Assembly (NCBI GenBank): GCA_964490835.1
Contig: CAZBEA010000030.1
Location: 1 to 11,687, forward strand
DNA length: 11,687 bases
Source of the DNA: CAZBEA01 sp964490835
GTDB taxonomy: Bacteria > Patescibacteriota > Microgenomatia > Levybacterales > GWA1-39-11
Direction: 5' to 3'
Within the stretch, counting starts at the first letter, position 1. Every line of letters begins with the position of its first letter. The position numbers and the translations under genes are program-made. Positions 11,237 to 11,687 of this stretch are shown in pieces. Under the pieces are notes generated by a model. That model had not been told where the DNA came from. It saw only the letters and a program-made list of their open reading frames with translations, and ran no database searches.

Positions 11237-11687
11237 ATGAAAAGAAAAAAACTTACTCTTACTCTTCTTGCAACCAGTTTTTGCATTCTTGCAGTGGTGT
11301 CTTTTCTGGTGGTTTTGGATAGATTTAAGGAGCAAGACGGGAGAAGGATAATTCCCAGAATTGTTCGGGCAGAACCGACAGTCTTCCCTACTCCTTCGCG
11401 GTCACCAATTCCAGATACTCATGTTATTCCTCAAAAACTGCATATTTTTCAGTCTTTTAATAATTGTGGTCCTGCTACGCTTTCGATGGCTATGAGTTAC
11501 ATGGGAATTGAAAAAGACCAGGACGATTTGGGACTTATTTTAAGACCGTATCAGGTTCCGGGTGGGGATAACGATGACAAATCTGTCACGCTTCAAGAAG
11601 TTGCGGATCAGGCCGAAGAATACGGTCTTATTTCGTATCTTCGTCCAGATGGGGATATCGAAAAGCTTCATAAATTTATATCAAATG
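11237..11687 (+). CDS. Membrane-anchored or secreted C39-like peptidase domain protein (5' part)
   Basis: The first 150 residues; the gene runs off the window. A basic N-terminus (MKRKK) and a hydrophobic helix at about 6-27 form a signal anchor. A proline-rich linker at about 47-66 follows (PTVFPTPSRSPIPD). The papain-like C39/C39_2 domain then begins: IFQSFNNCGPATLSMAMSYM (70-89), with the nucleophile Cys77 in the family-typical NNCGPATL setting. The expected catalytic His and Asp lie beyond the window. The domain would sit outside the membrane, where C39_2 proteins are thought to cleave peptides or envelope proteins; no transporter domain is seen here. Substrate unknown. It has its own promoter 57 bp after clpB and no Shine-Dalgarno. 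Confidence 0.82.
   Translation, partial: MKRKKLTLTLLATSFCILAVVSFLVVLDRFKEQDGRRIIPRIVRAEPTVFPTPSRSPIPDTHVIPQKLHIFQSFNNCGPATLSMAMSYMGIEKDQDDLGLILRPYQVPGGDNDDKSVTLQEVADQAEEYGLISYLRPDGDIEKLHKFISN

Overview
The window (about 11.7 kb, moderate GC) looks like a chromosomal segment of a reduced-genome bacterium, most likely of the Patescibacteria/CPR (Parcubacteria-like) type. This placement is an inference. It rests on mostly short housekeeping proteins, a trigger factor without the usual PPIase insert, a short-form adenylosuccinate synthetase, tRNAs that mostly lack encoded CCA, small secreted and membrane proteins of unknown role, and almost no Shine-Dalgarno sequences. Instead, TATAAT-like boxes sit exactly 6 nt upstream of many start codons, which is the geometry of leaderless mRNAs. 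No rRNA, CRISPR array, transposase or phage structural gene is visible.

Left part (1-2500): the 5' end of trigger factor (minus), a tRNA-Leu(UAG) (minus), then two tandem paralogous secreted lysozyme-like proteins (minus). A consensus promoter lies directly against an intrinsic terminator between the two. A second, near-identical tRNA-Leu(CAG) lies beyond them in opposite orientation, followed by tRNA-Leu(GAG), tRNA-Val(UAC) and purA. Middle (2500-7010): purA with PurZ-like features, a small two-helix membrane protein, a convergent SAM methyltransferase, and a divergent large YfhO-family membrane protein.

Right part (7010-11687): tRNA-Phe(GAA) with G37, a bidirectional terminator, a GC-rich orphan gene with a perfect Shine-Dalgarno, tRNA-Gly(GCC), a RimL-like acetyltransferase divergent from a PEBP-family protein, a ClpB disaggregase lacking its N-domain behind a CIRCE-like operator, and the 5' part of a membrane-anchored C39-like peptidase.

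Three themes connect the region. Trigger factor and ClpB are protein quality control. The lysozyme-like pair, YfhO, the C39-like protein and possibly the methyltransferase point to the cell envelope. Six tRNA genes act as transcription units between coding genes, and four carry a small triloop hairpin a few bases after the mature 3' end. The items most worth a second look are the fixed-spacing leaderless promoters, the tRNA trailer hairpins, the promoter-terminator leader, the PurZ-like PurA and the foreign-looking GC-rich gene.
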